This document shows positions 1-5,679 of a stretch of 6,330 nucleotides of DNA, in pieces. Under the pieces are notes generated by a model. That model worked only from the letters and a program-made list of their open reading frames with translations. It made no database searches and was not told the origin of the DNA. Positions within the stretch are counted from its first letter, which is position 1. Each line of letters opens with the position of its first letter. The translations under genes and the position numbers were made by a program. Source of the stretch: Kouleothrix aurantiaca (lineage in GTDB: Bacteria; Chloroflexota; Chloroflexia; Chloroflexales; Roseiflexaceae); assembly GCA_001399705.1 (NCBI GenBank), contig LJCR01000142.1, positions 1-6,330 of the forward strand, read 5' to 3'.

Positions 1-36
1 GCGGGTCGTGAGGTAGTTGGTGATAGTGTCATGCAT
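1..36 (-). CDS. Start of a fourth operon gene, cut by the window edge
   Basis: On the minus strand an ATG at 36-34 opens a frame that stays open to the window edge and reads MHDTITNYLTTR. A purine-rich AGGTGAGGG lies about 11 nt upstream, inside the 23-nt gap after the stop codon of the preceding gene. The position and orientation fit a further operon member. A second ATG at 32-30, in another frame, is also open, so the frame is not settled. Twelve residues are too few to identify a product, and the call rests on spacing and a plausible ribosome binding site only. Confidence 0.35.
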   Translation of the reverse strand, partial: MHDTITNYLTTR

Positions 37-59
37 AGGCGTTGGTTCCCTCACCTGCG

Positions 60-854
60 CTAAACAGGGGCATCGGATTTCCCATCATCGTCTTCCCATC
101 CCTCATCGGCATCGTCCTCCCATTCCTCTTCGTCATCATCGGCACCACTGTTATCCCCGCGACCCCATCCGTCCTCGTCGCCGTACTCAGGCGCTTCGCC
201 ACCTATGATGAGCGGCTGTGTATCCTCATAGGCGCGGAGCAGCGGTGTGAACTCGTGCATGGCTCGCTCGATGAGATCAATCGTATCGTGCAGGCTGAGC
301 CAGGGTCGTTCGTGGTGCAGGCCGTGTGCTTCGATCGCTTCCCACATGTCTTCGAGCGCCATGCGCACGGAATCCCATTCCGCAATCCACGCACGTACGG
401 TACGCAGAGTCGACCCGGCGAAGCGCGCCTGGGCAGAGAGCGCCGCATCACGGGCACGCTCCGCCTGAGCCATCGCGGCGCGTAGCGCATGAGGCGCGGC
501 GGCTCTGATCGTCGCATTCGCCGCGGCCAGCGCATCGCGGGTCTCGCGCCAGAGCGCAGCGTGCAAGGACGATGCTGGCGGCGTTTCCGCGTGGAGCGCA
601 GCCACGACGGCCGCGCTGCTGATTTTGATGATGAGGCCACCGTCAGGATCATGATCGCTGTTCGCGAGTGCATAGAGGAGCGCCAGGTAGTCAGCGGCGA
701 GTTGGTCGATCGGCGTGTCTTGCGGGTCGGTCTCGTCGCCGCCCACCGCGATAGGTGTGTCACCCGGCTGTGCGTGTATGTAGCCGTAGAATGCGGTCTC
801 GGGGAACTGATCATCGTACAGGCCACTCACGAACAGGGTTGCACGATTGGGCAT
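60..854 (-). CDS. Hypothetical protein, divergent RNase H-like N-terminal half with acidic tail
   Basis: This is a 264-residue protein of unknown function. The ATG at 854 is preceded by AGAAGGA with about 8 nt spacing. Residues 5-140 show the order expected of an RNase H fold. They contain a strand (TLFVSG), a turn and strand (FYGYIH), a helix with LAADYLALLYAL (compare the family's AEYxALLxAL), a strand (LIIKISSAAVV, compare the DSxxVV strand), and a final ATIR strand followed by an Ala-rich helix. The usual acids are not conserved: S10 replaces the first Asp, D55 replaces the Glu, and S79/S80 stand where the DS motif would be. If the fold is right, it is probably inactive as a nuclease. Residues 150-212 are helical with many Trp and Glu. 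Residues 217-262 are almost entirely Asp, Glu, Gly and Trp, a disordered acidic tail. It lies 33 nt downstream of a nucleotidyltransferase gene, so the two are probably cotranscribed. The coding call is strong; the fold call is tentative. Confidence 0.8.
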   Translation of the reverse strand: MPNRATLFVSGLYDDQFPETAFYGYIHAQPGDTPIAVGGDETDPQDTPIDQLAADYLALLYALANSDHDPDGGLIIKISSAAVVAALHAETPPASSLHAALWRETRDALAAANATIRAAAPHALRAAMAQAERARDAALSAQARFAGSTLRTVRAWIAEWDSVRMALEDMWEAIEAHGLHHERPWLSLHDTIDLIERAMHEFTPLLRAYEDTQPLIIGGEAPEYGDEDGWGRGDNSGADDDEEEWEDDADEGWEDDDGKSDAPV

Positions 855-887
855 GGAGGGCGTCCTTCTCTTCCAGAGGTGCGGTCG

Positions 888-1553
888 TCAGAACATCCGT
901 AGCTGCTCAGCATCGTCGTCGGCTGGCGGTGGGCCAGGGCGCTCACCACGCAGGATGGCATCCAGAAGATCTTCGACGCCGAGGTGTTCGGCCCAGGTAT
1001 GGAGGTATCGCAGGTTGAGCACTGACCGATGGAGCCGCACCAACGCCTGCGCGTCCTCCCACTGGTGCGGCGAGAATTCGCCATTGATGTGCGCCCACTG
1101 CGCTTTTGCCAGCAGCGCATCCTCAATGCTCACCACCCAGAGCGGGCCACTTGGTAGATCCGCCCGGATACGCCGCTGCAGCTGCACCCGCTCGTAGCGA
1201 TCACCAATCGGGATGAACACGTCGAGGCGGCGTCCCGTGGCACGATGGCCAACGTTAAAGCTCGGTCGCCAGCGCCGATCGAAATCGGGATCGCTGTGAA
1301 ACCGCTGCGCCTTGTCCAGCGCTTCCTGGATGACCTCGTCCTGCACATCCCACTCTAGGGCGAGCGCCTGCGCCAGCCGCCGCACATGCGCCGGTTGCAC
1401 ATCAGCCAGGAGATCAATGTCATGCGTCCGTCGGGTGTGCTGGTGGACAATACCGGCCACCGAGCCGACGACGACCAGCGGGATGCCGAGGTCGTCGAAG
1501 ATACGCACGGCCGCCGCCGCAACGCGCAACGTGGTCTGTATCTCACGATCCAT
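888..1553 (-). CDS. Nucleotidyltransferase-fold protein (AbiEii/MNT-like), canonical active site
   Basis: This 221-residue protein carries the signature of polymerase-beta-type nucleotidyltransferases. GS is at residues 30-31 in LVVVGSVAG, DID at 45-47 after RRTH, and a third metal-binding Asp at 111 in RRLDVFIP. The C-terminal half, from VVSIEDALLAKAQW (about 140-153) through the HQWEDAQALVRLH helix and LRYLHTWAEHLGVEDLL, follows the helical domain of AbiEii/DUF6036-like proteins. Members of these families transfer nucleotides to RNA or protein targets, often as toxins, but the substrate here cannot be read from sequence. The ATG at 1553 was chosen over an in-frame TTG at 1565; AGGTGG sits just upstream, at only 2 nt spacing, so the start is uncertain by four codons. 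It overlaps the preceding gene's stop by 11 nt, which suggests translational coupling. The last residues are Pro- and Asp-rich and probably flexible. Confidence 0.85.
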   Translation of the reverse strand: MDREIQTTLRVAAAAVRIFDDLGIPLVVVGSVAGIVHQHTRRTHDIDLLADVQPAHVRRLAQALALEWDVQDEVIQEALDKAQRFHSDPDFDRRWRPSFNVGHRATGRRLDVFIPIGDRYERVQLQRRIRADLPSGPLWVVSIEDALLAKAQWAHINGEFSPHQWEDAQALVRLHRSVLNLRYLHTWAEHLGVEDLLDAILRGERPGPPPADDDAEQLRMF

Positions 1554-2232
1554 AGCCACCTGCAACCAGCGTGTGCGCCTCGGCCATGTCGTAGCGATCC
1601 AGGGTGAAACGCTCGCTCGGCGTCAAGCGCCGGACATGGGCCAGCCAGCGCGCCTCGGCATCGAGCGGGCAATCCCAGGACAGCGGGATCGTGTCCCGTT
1701 GGCTCAGCAGGGTCTGGAGCACCATTCCCAATCCCGCCGCCTCTGTCGTAGCTAGGAGATAGTCCAGGTCGAGCGCAGCGCCCTGCACCTTCAACACTGA
1801 TTGCACATCATACCAAAGTTGCGATCCAGGGGTGGGTCGCGCCGCGAGCGCCGGCAACAGGTCGAGGACTGTATCTTCAGGTGAGGCAACCGCCGCAGTG
1901 AAGTTGGTCACCTGGTCGAGCACCACCATCCACGCACGTCCGAACGCCACGCGTGCTGGCCCATTCGGCCGCGCCTGGCGCACCGTGATCGGCATCTGGA
2001 TATCGCAGCGAAGCAGCCTGGCGGGGGCAATCCGCACATAGTCGGGAGCGAGCGCCGTGTCGAGTGCGTGCGCCTGGTCGTCCAAGAGCGCCGCCACGAT
2101 TTCGACATCGAGCGGAAGGCGCCCGATGCCGTGGATGCCCGTGGCGATCGGGCCACTGAGCATGTGACGCACGCCGAGCAACTTGAGCGCGTCGACGACG
2201 GGTCGCAGTCCGACGATCACATCATAGCGCAT
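1543..2232 (-). CDS. Second nucleotidyltransferase-fold protein with altered active-site motif
   Basis: This 229-residue protein has the same architecture as its downstream neighbour. Residues 22-46 contain RHMLSGPIAT and HGIGRLPLDVEIV, matching the family pattern GSxA...HG..R.T.DxD. However, GS has become GP (27-28) and the DxD is D42-V-E44. A third acid is retained at D77 (LLRCDIQMP). The C-terminal part, ASPEDTVLDLL (116-126) then WYDVQSVLKVQ (140-150) and LDLDYLLATTEAAGL, matches the family's PEDLIL..WxDVxxILKVQ..LDLDYL region closely. It is the first gene of the operon. The ATG at 2232 has GAGGAG 10 nt upstream. A longer frame from a GTG at 2313 is rejected because it has no ribosome binding site and would lie at the predicted transcription start. 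It may be a weak or inactive paralogue, or may partner the second enzyme; this is inference. Confidence 0.8.
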   Translation of the reverse strand: MRYDVIVGLRPVVDALKLLGVRHMLSGPIATGIHGIGRLPLDVEIVAALLDDQAHALDTALAPDYVRIAPARLLRCDIQMPITVRQARPNGPARVAFGRAWMVVLDQVTNFTAAVASPEDTVLDLLPALAARPTPGSQLWYDVQSVLKVQGAALDLDYLLATTEAAGLGMVLQTLLSQRDTIPLSWDCPLDAEARWLAHVRRLTPSERFTLDRYDMAEAHTLVAGGYGS

Positions 2233-2291
2233 ACCGTGGAATCTCCTCGTCACGTGCTGCTGCGGTTCGCTCAGGCAGTACAGGTGTGTGG

Positions 2292-2303
2292 ATGTGGCCA
2301 CAT
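2292..2303. promoter_or_regulatory. 12-bp perfect palindrome, candidate operator
   Basis: ATGTGGCCACAT is a perfect palindrome lying about 9-20 nt downstream of the predicted start of the nucleotidyltransferase operon. That is a typical place for a repressor site. No regulator gene is visible beside it, so the role is inferred from position alone. Confidence 0.3.
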
Positions 2304-2318
2304 GGTTGCCCACTGCGG

Positions 2319-2347
2319 ATTGTACTGCACCATGTCCGACACGTCAA
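2319..2347 (-). promoter_or_regulatory. Sigma-70-like promoter of the nucleotidyltransferase operon
   Basis: Read on the minus strand, TTGACG (2347-2342) and TACAAT (2324-2319) are separated by exactly 17 bp. Each hexamer differs from consensus by one base. Transcription would start near 2312, leaving a leader of about 80 nt before the ATG at 2232. The spacer holds one copy of the repeated box GCACCATGTCCGACACG. Confidence 0.6.
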
Positions 2348-2443
2348 GCGGAGCGGTTGGTGGGCGACGCAGCGCACCATGTCCGACACGCTGGCCGGGT
2401 TGCGCCACGCCGCGTGACGGAGATCGGGGCCATGTCCGTCACG
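2327..2443. repeat. Three CCATGTCCG(A/T)CACG boxes
   Basis: GCACCATGTCCGACACG occurs exactly twice, at 2327-2343 and 2374-2390, a period of 47 bp. A third copy, CCATGTCCGTCACG, lies at 2430-2443 with one change. The third copy also forms the right arm of a perfect 9-bp inverted repeat, CGTGACGGA (2413-2421) with TCCGTCACG (2435-2443), separated by 13 nt. The first copy sits in the promoter spacer. The boxes could be regulator sites or the multiple boxes found at some insertion-sequence ends. Confidence 0.7.
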
Positions 2444-2473
2444 TGGAGCTGGTGGGGCACGGACCAGTGCCAC

Positions 2474-2678
2474 TGTGCATGTTCATAAAGCTGGCATCCG
2501 AGCTGCTCCTACGAACAGCGCGTCTATAGTGCATCAGCACGCACAATTGAGCGCAACCGGGATGATAAAGTTGGCACCTCAAAGGGCCGAAACGACAACC
2601 ATTGTCCGCGTTTTTAGGCGTTGTGATGCGGAGTGACGACTTTATTGTTTGAGGAGTCAACTTTGTTGTGCATGCACA
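2474..2678. repeat. ATAAAGTTGGC boxes in inverted arrangement, likely relic of a mobile-element end pair
   Basis: Two direct copies, ATAAAGCTGGC (2485-2495) and ATAAAGTTGGC (2565-2575), face two inverted related copies, GACGACTTTATTG (2635-2647) and GTCAACTTTGTTG (2656-2668). The outer edges also match as inverted repeats: TGTGCATG at 2474-2481 and CATGCACA at 2671-2678, though the right one is part of the palindrome TGTGCATGCACA (2667-2678). The roughly 200-bp symmetric layout with no coding content resembles a small non-autonomous element, or the two ends of an insertion sequence brought together by internal deletion. No target-site duplication was identified. Confidence 0.45.
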
Positions 2679-2700
2679 GCCACACCGGCGTCAACGCGTC

Positions 2701-2749
2701 CCTTATGTTGAGCGCGCCTCGGAATCTTCCTCCTTATGTTTAGCGCACC
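2701..2749. repeat. Direct repeat CCTTATGTTKAGCGCRCC, two copies
   Basis: The 18-bp box is at 2701-2718 and again at 2732-2749, a 31-bp period, with two mismatches. The following bases also resemble each other (TCGGAATCTT, TCGATTCTT). A shorter match, TTGAGCGC, occurs at 2547-2554. The pattern is like tandem transposase-binding boxes at an element end, but no transposase gene lies nearby. Confidence 0.55.
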
Positions 2750-2862
2750 CCTCGATTCTTTGGCCCGTTCCCACTGCCCCAAAGCGGCAAAAGCGCTGGC
2801 GCTCCGTCCGGGAAGTCACGAAGGCGGTTGCACGGCACAACACAACGTATGGCGCGCAAAAG

Positions 2863-2871
2863 TGCTACAAT
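2863..2871 (+). promoter_or_regulatory. Extended -10 promoter candidate for the MalT-like gene
   Basis: TGC-TACAAT at 2863-2871 fits the extended -10 form (TGn-TAnnnT). No good -35 is seen 16-18 bp upstream, as expected for this class. CACAAC (2841-2846) and GTTGTG (2876-2881) flank it as an inverted pair. The leader would be about 105 nt and contains a second inverted pair, GGTTTTCC (2881-2888) with GGAAAACC (2927-2934). Confidence 0.4.
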
Positions 2872-2984
2872 CTCTGTTGTGGTTTTCCCAGGGTTCGATG
2901 CTCTCTGACAGACCGCCTTTTTCCCCGGAAAACCCGGCTTTGTTTGCTCCTCATGGGCAAGGCATGGAATAAACGGCAACCAGG

Positions 2985-5084
2985 ATGAACAGGGAAAGCG
3001 CGCCCCTTCTGAAGACGAAGTTTCATATCCCGCCACAGCGCCCCAATCTGGTCTTTCGGCCACGCCTGATGGCCCGGATGGAGGATGCTTTGCGCCTGCG
3101 GTACCGCCTGACCCTCATCTCGGCCAGAGCCGGTTCAGGCAAGACCACACTGGTGAGCGAGTGGCTGCATCAACAAGAACGACCTTCTGCATGGCTTTCG
3201 CTTGACGAGAATGACAACGACCCCTGGCTATTCTTTAGCTATCTGGTTGAGGCGTTAAGACAGCAGGGAATAACAGCCAGCCACACCGATCTGGGTGCGT
3301 TGGAAGCCGCAGAGATTCCACCGGCTGAGGTTCTGATCACCGGGTTGATCAATGATATAGCAGCCAACACGTCGCCTTTTATCCTTGTGCTGGACGATTA
3401 TCATGTCATCCACAGCGATTGGATCCACCAAGCGCTTGGATGCCTGGTCAAGCATCAGCCGCCTCAGATGCACATGGTACTGACCACGCGCGTGGATCCA
3501 CCGTGGCCGCTTGCCCAGTGGCGGGTTCGTGGTCAGTTGATCGAAATCCGGGATCACGATCTGCTGTTTACAGCAGATGAGATAGGCAAATTTCTCAACG
3601 AGGTGATGGAACTGGACTTGTCTGCCGAAGCAGTTGCCACGATCCAGGTCCGTACTGAGGGCTGGATCGCGGGAATGCAAATGGCGGCTATCTCGGCGCG
3701 GGGCCATAAGCAGGATGGGGATCTTGGCGTGTTCCTTGAGGCGTTTGGCGGCACCAGCCGTTTCGTTCTGGACTACCTCACGGAAGAAGTACTCAATCGC
3801 CAGCCGCCTGCCGTCCAGGATTTCTTGATTGAAACCTCCATCCTCCAACGGATGTGCGGTGGGTTGTGCGACGCCGTGCGTTCGGGTGGAGCGGCGGAGC
3901 AAGACAGCCAATCCATGCTGGCACAATTGGAGCGAGCGAATCTGTTTGTGATCCCGCTCGACGACGAGCGGCGCTGGTATCGCTATCATCACCTGTTCGC
4001 CGATTTGCTCCAGAGCGTGCTGAGACAGCGCCGGTCAACCGAACAAATCCGCGAACTGCACCGCTGCGCCGGTCAGTGGTACCGTGACCAGGAATTGCCA
4101 GCCGAGGCGATGACCCATCTCATGGCGGCGTCGGATTTCGAGCAGGCCGCCGCCATCATTGACGAGCATATCGCCGGGTTGATCCACCTGTTTTCCCGCA
4201 GCAAGGCCCCGCTCATCCTGGGTTGGATCGAGAATCTGCCCGACGAGATCAAGCGCAGCCGCCCCTGGATCGATGTCTATCGCGCCAGTATGCTGGCATT
4301 GAACCTTCAAGTGGACAACGTCGAGCCGATTCTTGTGGATGTAGAAAAGCGGATCGAGCCGAATTCCCCGCGCGCCGCAGCGATTCTGAGCCACATCGCC
4401 GCCGTCCGCGCCTATGCTGCCAATTTGCGTGGGGACGCGGCGCACGCCATCACGATGGCAGATCGCGCCAGGAAGCAGCTTCCTGGAGAGGAATACCCGG
4501 TCGCGCGGGGTATGGCGGCTTACACCCTGGCAGATGCCTACTTCGCCACGGACGACATGGACAGCGCCAGTCAGGCATTAGCGGATCTGCTCAGGGTTGG
4601 CGAGAAGGTGGACCAGCTGATGATGATCGTACCGACGCTGTGCGACCTGGCAGCCATCAAGAAAGTCCAGGGGCAACTTCACCAGGCGGAGGCGCTGTAT
4701 GACAGGGCGCGTCAATGGCTGGCGGAGCGCAATGGCCTGGATTCGCGTTTTCGCTGTTCCTACGAGTTCGGCCTGGCTGATTTACTGCGGGAGCGGAATC
4801 AGCTCGATGAAGCCCACGACCACGCCGTAACCGGGATCGCGTATCGCAGGCGATTGGGTGGGTACAACCTGATTGGCGACCTCGCGTTGATGCGGGTCCT
4901 CCAGGCGCAGGGCGACGTGGAGGGGGCCATGAGCGCTCTGCACAAAGCCGAACAGGCTGTGCAGACCTATCCCTTCCAACTGGCATTGATGATCGAGTTC
5001 AGGGCAGCGCGGGTTGTCCAGTGGTTGGCGGCGGGGGACGTGGCGATGGCGAGCCGCTGCGCCAGTCGCCCGGGCCGGCCTTGA
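2985..5084 (+). CDS. MalT/LuxR-family STAND ATPase regulator, C-terminally truncated
   Basis: This frame encodes 699 residues of a MalT-type signal-transduction ATPase. The N terminus has the family entry sequence LLKTKFHIPPQRP and FRPRL (8-27). A P-loop follows in SARAGSGKTTLV (46-57), then Walker B FILVLDDYH (132-140), LTTR (166-169), the winged-helix/arm part with EGWIAGMQMAA (225-235), and WYRYHHLFADLL (331-342). From about 360 the chain is a helical TPR-like array that would sense a ligand. Full members are usually about 850-1000 residues and end in a LuxR-type helix-turn-helix. Here the TPR array stops after AAGDVAMASRC (about 691), is followed by a few unrelated residues and ends, so the DNA-binding domain is missing. 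The 3' end lies over antisense glycosyltransferase sequence. The ATG at 2985 is the only start that keeps the conserved N terminus; its ribosome binding site is weak. As it stands it cannot be a normal activator. Confidence 0.9.
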   Translation: MNRESAPLLKTKFHIPPQRPNLVFRPRLMARMEDALRLRYRLTLISARAGSGKTTLVSEWLHQQERPSAWLSLDENDNDPWLFFSYLVEALRQQGITASHTDLGALEAAEIPPAEVLITGLINDIAANTSPFILVLDDYHVIHSDWIHQALGCLVKHQPPQMHMVLTTRVDPPWPLAQWRVRGQLIEIRDHDLLFTADEIGKFLNEVMELDLSAEAVATIQVRTEGWIAGMQMAAISARGHKQDGDLGVFLEAFGGTSRFVLDYLTEEVLNRQPPAVQDFLIETSILQRMCGGLCDAVRSGGAAEQDSQSMLAQLERANLFVIPLDDERRWYRYHHLFADLLQSVLRQRRSTEQIRELHRCAGQWYRDQELPAEAMTHLMAASDFEQAAAIIDEHIAGLIHLFSRSKAPLILGWIENLPDEIKRSRPWIDVYRASMLALNLQVDNVEPILVDVEKRIEPNSPRAAAILSHIAAVRAYAANLRGDAAHAITMADRARKQLPGEEYPVARGMAAYTLADAYFATDDMDSASQALADLLRVGEKVDQLMMIVPTLCDLAAIKKVQGQLHQAEALYDRARQWLAERNGLDSRFRCSYEFGLADLLRERNQLDEAHDHAVTGIAYRRRLGGYNLIGDLALMRVLQAQGDVEGAMSALHKAEQAVQTYPFQLALMIEFRAARVVQWLAAGDVAMASRCASRPGRP

Positions 5085-5298
5085 CGATCGACGGCAGCTT
5101 CAGGTAGTCGTGGTTGGTGCTGCTTTCGAAAAACTGGCCCAGCCGCGAGTCGGCCATCGTCATGACGGCGGTATCGGGGTTTGCGCGCACAATCTGGTTC
5201 GCGATTGAGGTCGTGCGGCGCATATGACCCAATCCCAGCCCATCCTGCGAATACATCATCAAGCGTGGCGTCACACTCTGGCTCGTCACTCGCTGCAT
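4999..5298 (-). pseudogene. 5' fragment of a COG4671-type glycosyltransferase gene
   Basis: The ATG at 5298 is preceded by GGGAGGAA with about 6 nt spacing. The first 80 residues (to about 5059) begin PRLMMYSQDGLGLGHMRR, the glycine-rich GLGHxRR loop at the N terminus of MurG/GT28-like predicted glycosyltransferases. Next come a helix (IANQIVRANP), a strand (TAVMTMADS) and HDYLKLPSIVKAGPGDW, also typical of the family. After GDWR the reading frame becomes Ser/Pro-rich and ends at 4999 inside antisense MalT-like sequence, so about three quarters of the enzyme, including the sugar-nucleotide-binding C-terminal domain, is absent. A longer in-frame GTG start at 5385 is not supported because it lies upstream of the predicted promoter. 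The truncation is certain; whether it is biological or an assembly joint is not. Confidence 0.75.
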
Positions 5299-5343
5299 GT
5301 CGTTCCTCCCTCGCCGTTCGTCAATCGTGTCGTTCGTGGGCTT

Positions 5344-5372
5344 AGCATAGCCCAGCCCGCCCACATCGCCAA
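5344..5372 (-). promoter_or_regulatory. Sigma-70-like promoter of the glycosyltransferase gene
   Basis: On the minus strand TTGGCG (5372-5367) and TATGCT (5349-5344) are 17 bp apart. The start would be near 5337, about 40 nt before the ATG at 5298. Confidence 0.5.
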
Positions 5373-5381
5373 TGATATTTT

Positions 5382-5394
5382 TCACACTGTGTGA
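5382..5394. promoter_or_regulatory. 13-bp palindrome upstream of the -35, candidate activator site
   Basis: TCACACTGTGTGA is a perfect palindrome around a central base, centred at 5388, about 51 bp upstream of the predicted glycosyltransferase transcription start. That position suits an activator. The half-site contains TGTGA, as in CRP/FNR-type sites, but the half-site arrangement is not the classical one. Confidence 0.35.
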
Positions 5395-5492
5395 TCTGTT
5401 TGTTAACTGTTGGACGAAGGGCTACGGCATTCGGTCGCACAGCAATATTCCATTCTTTCTGTGCTGTGCCTTGCAGCGAGCTTCCTGAGGCT

Positions 5493-5552
5493 CCCCTGAG
5501 CCTGCCGAAGGGCTTGCCAAAGCCCATCCTGAGCGAAACCGAAAGGGCAGGC
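5493..5552. repeat. Interspersed palindromic repeat of the CCTGAGC..GCCGAAGGGC type
   Basis: CCCCTGAGCCTGCCGAAGGG is followed by GGGCTTGCCAAAGCCC (5510-5525), a 6-bp hairpin with a 4-nt loop, then by TCCTGAGCGAAACCGAAAGG. The outer arms GCCTGCC (5500-5506) and GGCAGGC (5546-5552) are complementary. Such CCTGAGC/GCCGAAGGG units are familiar as dispersed intergenic repeats in Chloroflexota and other environmental genomes; that is recall, not a search. The RNA could fold, but no T-tract follows, so it is not a standard terminator. Confidence 0.55.
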
Positions 5553-5679
5553 AAAAGCACAGCGTTCAGGTATGCCCTCCGTGCTTAATACTCTTGACAT
5601 CTGCAACTTTGCTCAGTCGCCTCTCGTCTGTTAGGTAGCTGCGATAAAGCCCTGTAGGTTTTGAACGCAAGGAGGATGC

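Larger units (their letters stand above)
2233..2984. other. Gene-free, repeat-rich spacer between divergent genes
   Basis: About 750 bases separate the start of the minus-strand operon from the start of the plus-strand MalT-like gene. Open frames here are short and have no convincing ribosome binding site or domain pattern. The stretch holds the operon promoter, three families of short repeated boxes (2327-2443, 2474-2678 and 2701-2749), and near 2863 a candidate promoter for the rightward gene. The mix of unrelated box arrays suggests accumulated insertion-sequence ends without their transposase genes. From 2750 to 2830 nothing notable is seen. Confidence 0.6.
5299..5679. other. Spacer between divergent glycosyltransferase and membrane-protein genes
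   Basis: About 380 bases without a credible gene. It holds the glycosyltransferase promoter and palindrome at its left, a GC-rich interspersed repeat in the middle (5493-5552), and the ribosome binding site of the next gene at its right end. No clear promoter for the rightward gene was found. Confidence 0.6.

Noticed and set aside
203..826. Long minus-strand frame rich in Arg and Ser inside the RNase H-like gene
   Set aside because: It is an out-of-frame shadow of the better supported 60-854 gene, with low-complexity composition and no start signal.
1554..1565. TTG start at 1565 for the second nucleotidyltransferase-like protein
   Set aside because: The ATG four codons downstream is a stronger codon, and the upstream AGGCG is weak. 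The choice is not certain.
2233..2313. N-terminal extension of the first nucleotidyltransferase-like protein from a GTG at 2313
   Set aside because: No ribosome binding site precedes it, it coincides with the predicted transcription start, and the extra 27 residues do not look like the family. The ATG at 2232 has GAGGAG upstream.
2327..2443. CRISPR array
   Set aside because: Only three imperfect copies with unequal spacing and no cas genes; the boxes fit element ends or operators better.
2668..2988. 106-residue plus-strand frame in the spacer before the MalT-like gene
   Set aside because: It crosses repeat boxes and the predicted promoter, and has no ribosome binding site or domain pattern.
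3255..3992. 245-residue minus-strand frame opposite the MalT-like gene
   Set aside because: It is antisense to a well-conserved ATPase domain, with no recognisable motif of its own.
5594..5599. TTGACA as -35 of a promoter for the membrane-protein gene
   Set aside because: No acceptable -10 lies 15-19 bp downstream.
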